Shown: piece after piece, positions 6,533 through 8,471 of the stretch
Numbering within the stretch: the stretch's first letter is position 1
How the letters are laid out: each line of letters opens with the position of its first letter
Assembly: GCA_030428345.1 (NCBI GenBank)
Contig: JAUIBM010000100.1
Coordinates: forward strand, 1-8,471
Direction of reading: 5' to 3'
From: Alphaproteobacteria bacterium
Lineage (GTDB): Bacteria; Pseudomonadota; Alphaproteobacteria; Rhizobiales; Rhizobiaceae
DNA length: 8,471 nt
The notes under the pieces: model-generated
Seen by the model: only the letters and a program-made list of their open reading frames with translations
Database searches by the model: none
Told to the model about the DNA's origin: nothing
Position numbers and translations under genes: made by a program

Positions 6533-6569
6533 GCTGCGCGCAGCTTACCCGACTTGCTGGTCCTGTCCA
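6533..6569 (-). promoter_or_regulatory. Weak candidate promoter and operator of the LysR gene
   Basis: On the - strand TGGACA (6569-6564, one mismatch to the -35 consensus) is followed 16 nt later by TAAGCT (6547-6542, three matches to the -10). A 12-bp palindrome GCTGCGCGCAGC (6533-6544) overlaps the -10 and would suit autorepression. A 12-bp palindrome is expected about twice by chance in a window this size, so support is low. Confidence 0.25.
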
Positions 6570-6591
6570 TGCGCGCCGGTAGTGGAGACGA

Positions 6592-7563
6592 TCACGTGGA
6601 TATATCCACGATCCCCGCTTCGCCCGATTGCGCCCCGAATGCCAGGCGAAGACCCTGCGCGTCCCAGCCCATGGCGGTGATCGCCCCCTGTCCGCCGCGA
6701 CGCAGGGAGACTTCCTTCTGGTCCTCGATCCGGACCGCCAGGATCATGCCGTTCTGATAGCCGATCGCCACAATGTCCTGCTCCGGATGGCAGGCGACGC
6801 ATGTCGCCATCACCCCACCCATCGCGCCCAGTTCCTTGGGCGCCTTGCCCATCGGCCCGTCCTTGCCCGAGAACGGCCAGACAATGGCGGCCGGCGCGCC
6901 GGAGGAGGCAAGCCAGCGTCCCTTGGCCGACCAGGAGAGGGATCGCACTTTGGCGGGATAGCCTGTCATGCGCATGTGTCGGTTGTCGGCAATCCGCCAG
7001 CCTTGCAGGGCGTTTTCCTGCATCGCCGTCACAACATAGCGCCCGTCGGGAGAGAACACGACGCCCAGATGCGCGCCCTTCCATTCCAGCACTTGCGGCG
7101 CGGCCTGTGTTCCGATCCAGCGCAGCTCGACGCCATTGTAGCGCGCCAGCGCGATTCGCATTCCCTTCGGCGCGAATGCAATCGCCTCCACCGTACGCTC
7201 GCAGGTGAAAGGCTCTTCTCCCTTGGCGGTAAGCGTCAGGCCGGACTTGCCGAAGGCCGCGGCGATCGCGCCGGAAGGCCCGCAAGCCAGCGCCGTCGGC
7301 CATTTGCCGTTGCCGGCCCGAACCGGCTGCAGGGAGCCGTCAGGCAGGATGCGCGTAATGGCCCCGTCCTCGCCCGCAGTCACCAGGCTCGCCCGATCGG
7401 ACGGCTGCGCCACGGCGGCCAGCCCGTCATGCACGCTCACCCGCCGCGCGCCACCCTCGACGAGAAGCACCCCGCCTTCCGTGGTCGCGAAGGCGGGCGT
7501 CGCGCCAAGAAAGCCGGCCCATTCCACATGAGCGTCTGCATCTACCGGAGCAATAGTCGCCAT
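6592..7563 (-). CDS. WD40-repeat beta-propeller protein, coupled to CobW-type GTPase
   Basis: This 323-residue protein has seven WD40-like blades and no signal peptide or membrane segment, so it is probably a cytoplasmic propeller used for protein contacts. Blade cores are visible at about 44-72, 89-112, 123-150, 164-191, 205-231, 251-279 and 294-321. Typical strands include VRSLSWSAKGRWLAS and AITAMGWDAQGLRLAFG. The WD/GH signature residues are degenerate, as is usual for bacterial members. The frame is open to 7692, but the upstream part overlaps the GTPase gene; ATG 7563 (MATIAPVDADAHVEW) lies 4 nt after the GTPase stop and is the natural start, implying translational coupling. There is no obvious Shine-Dalgarno of its own. 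WD40 genes next to COG0523 GTPases occur in other alphaproteobacteria, often with zinc-uptake genes, from general recollection. No biochemical role is established. CVACH (255-259) resembles a haem-attachment motif but falls within a blade. Confidence 0.87.
   Translation of the reverse strand: MATIAPVDADAHVEWAGFLGATPAFATTEGGVLLVEGGARRVSVHDGLAAVAQPSDRASLVTAGEDGAITRILPDGSLQPVRAGNGKWPTALACGPSGAIAAAFGKSGLTLTAKGEEPFTCERTVEAIAFAPKGMRIALARYNGVELRWIGTQAAPQVLEWKGAHLGVVFSPDGRYVVTAMQENALQGWRIADNRHMRMTGYPAKVRSLSWSAKGRWLASSGAPAAIVWPFSGKDGPMGKAPKELGAMGGVMATCVACHPEQDIVAIGYQNGMILAVRIEDQKEVSLRRGGQGAITAMGWDAQGLRLAFGAQSGEAGIVDIST
6595..6610. other. 16-bp perfect palindrome at the 3' end of the WD40 gene
   Basis: CGTGGATATATCCACG is its own reverse complement. 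It covers the last codons of the WD40 gene (V-D-I-S-T) and ends against the TGA stop. It could be a protein-binding site upstream of the LysR gene, or form a 5-bp stem with a 6-base loop in the mRNA. No U tract follows on either strand, so it is not an intrinsic terminator. The function is unknown and it may be fortuitous. Confidence 0.4.
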
Positions 7564-7567
7564 GATT

Positions 7568-8471
7568 TCAGGCGGCGCAGGCGGCAAAGGTGCGTTCGAG
7601 CTTTTCCCGGTCGAGATTGCGCCCGATGAAAACCAGCCGGCTCTGGCGCTTTTCCTCATCGCGCCAGGCACGCTGATGATCGCCCTCCACAATCATGTGG
7701 ATGCCCTGGACGACATAACGCTCCGGATCGTTGGGGAAGGCCAGAATGCCCTTGAGGCGAAGAATGTCGGGGCCGTCGGTCTGGGTGATCTTCTGGATCC
7801 AGGGAAAGAACCGGTCGGGATTGAGCTCGCCGCCGCTCAGCGACACGGTTCCCACCGTGGTGTCGTGGACGCGACCATCCAGCCCGCCATGGTGATGGTC
7901 GTGATGATGATGGCCGTCGTGATCGTGGTGATGGTGGTGGTGCTCGTGATCGCAGTCGGGCCCGCATTCATGGTCGTGATCGTGATCCTCGCCCTCCAGA
8001 AAATGCGGATCGTTCTCCAGCACCCGCGAGAGATCGAAGGCGCCGCGGTCGAGGATGTCCTTCAGCGCCACGTTGGAGCGCTCGGTGCGATGAATGCGCG
8101 CATGCGGATTGATCGCCCGGATCGTGTGTTCCAGCCCGTGCAGGTCCTCTTCCGAAACGAGGTCGGTCTTGTTCAGGAGCACGACGTCGGCGAAGGCGAT
8201 CTGGTCCTCGGCCTCGCGGCTGTCCTTCAGCCGCAGCGGCAGGTGCTTGGCGTCGACCAGCGCGACCACGGCGTCGAGCCGGGTCTTCTCGCGCACGTCG
8301 TCATCCATGAAGAAGGTCTGCGCCACCGGCGCCGGATCGGCAAGCCCGGTCGTCTCCACCACGATGGCGTCGAAACGGCCCGGCCGGCGCATCAGCCCCT
8401 CGACCACGCGCACAAGGTCGCCGCGCACCGTGCAACATACGCAGCCATTGTTCATCTCGTAGATCTCCTCG
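7568..8471 (-). CDS. COG0523/CobW-family metallochaperone GTPase (5' partial)
   Basis: This is a G3E GTPase of the COG0523 (CobW/YjiA/ZigA-like) family, which uses GTP to load or traffic metal ions (Zn, Co, Ni or Fe depending on the member). The ATG at 8455 is internal: the frame continues to the right edge as EEIYEMNNGCVCC, so Walker A and the true start lie outside. Using visible residues, the metal-binding GCVCC motif is at 9-13, followed by TVRGDLVR. ETTGLADPAPV is at about 39-49, the base-recognition motif NKTD at 100-103, and a His/Asp-rich insert with 19 His at about 162-202. The CobW C-terminal domain runs from about 206 to 296 (LRLKGILAF, YVVQGIHMIVEG, RLVFIGRNLD). The His-rich insert and the DUF1007/NicO genes downstream favour a Zn or Ni/Co role over cobalamin synthesis, since no cob genes are visible. 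Stop TGA at 7568-7570, 4 nt before the WD40 start. Confidence 0.94.
   Translation of the reverse strand, partial: EEIYEMNNGCVCCTVRGDLVRVVEGLMRRPGRFDAIVVETTGLADPAPVAQTFFMDDDVREKTRLDAVVALVDAKHLPLRLKDSREAEDQIAFADVVLLNKTDLVSEEDLHGLEHTIRAINPHARIHRTERSNVALKDILDRGAFDLSRVLENDPHFLEGEDHDHDHECGPDCDHEHHHHHHDHDGHHHHDHHHGGLDGRVHDTTVGTVSLSGGELNPDRFFPWIQKITQTDGPDILRLKGILAFPNDPERYVVQGIHMIVEGDHQRAWRDEEKRQSRLVFIGRNLDREKLERTFAACAA
7865..7984 (-). repeat. His-codon-rich tract in the CobW-type GTPase
   Basis: This low-complexity coding tract contains 19 His codons in 40, in runs of up to six, interspersed with Asp, Glu and an ECGPDCDHEH segment. It is inserted between the GTPase domain and the CobW C-terminal domain, where many COG0523 proteins carry metal-binding stretches. 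The trinucleotide-like DNA (ATG/GTG/GTC units on the + strand) should be prone to length change between strains. Confidence 0.8.

Noticed and set aside
5558..6757. A 399-residue + strand open frame antisense to the LysR gene
   Set aside because: The translation is Arg/Gln/Asp-rich with no recognisable domain. It covers the intergenic regions and LysR on the opposite strand, so it is an antisense shadow.
6787..6801. CVACH in the WD40 protein as a c-type haem site
   Set aside because: The protein has no export signal, and the motif lies in the first strand of a normal propeller blade (VMATCVACHPEQDIVAIG), so covalent haem is unlikely.

Overview
The window is GC-rich and gene-dense. Its codon habits, a TRAP transporter, a DUF1007/NicO metal-export pair and a COG0523 GTPase beside a WD40 protein all suggest an alphaproteobacterium, most likely of the Hyphomicrobiales (rhizobial) type. 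This placement is inference from gene content. I see no tRNA, rRNA, CRISPR array, insertion sequence or phage gene.

Layout. Bases 1-1058 (+ strand) hold a TRAP transporter solute-binding protein that is cut by the left edge and is followed by a very strong intrinsic terminator (1111-1141). Everything else is on the - strand, so it is best read from right to left. A COG0523/CobW GTPase, cut by the right edge, is followed 4 nt later by a seven-bladed WD40 protein. A LysR regulator with a TTG start comes next, then a secreted DUF1007 protein with an EF-hand-like loop, and 13 nt later a NicO/RcnA-type nickel/cobalt exporter with a His-rich loop. Last are the TRAP small permease (DctQ) and large permease (DctM), which overlap by ATGA.

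How the genes work together. There are two functional blocks. Block one (3719-8471) concerns transition-metal handling. It combines a cytoplasmic metal-chaperone GTPase and its propeller neighbour with a periplasmic DUF1007 protein and a metal exporter. Both the GTPase and the exporter carry long His/Asp-rich metal-binding stretches. Block two (1-3586) is a complete tripartite TRAP transporter of the 2-oxoacid/lactate-like (TakP/FcbT) class. Its binding-protein gene lies tail-to-tail with the permease genes instead of in one operon with them.

Most of this is recognisable biology. The points most worth a second look are the near-contact CobW-WD40 pair, the dyad inside an over-long promoter spacer before DUF1007-NicO, the Pro/Gly-rich tail on DctM with a repeated GGLQLP motif, and the split, convergent TRAP arrangement. 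I found no wholly new multi-gene system.
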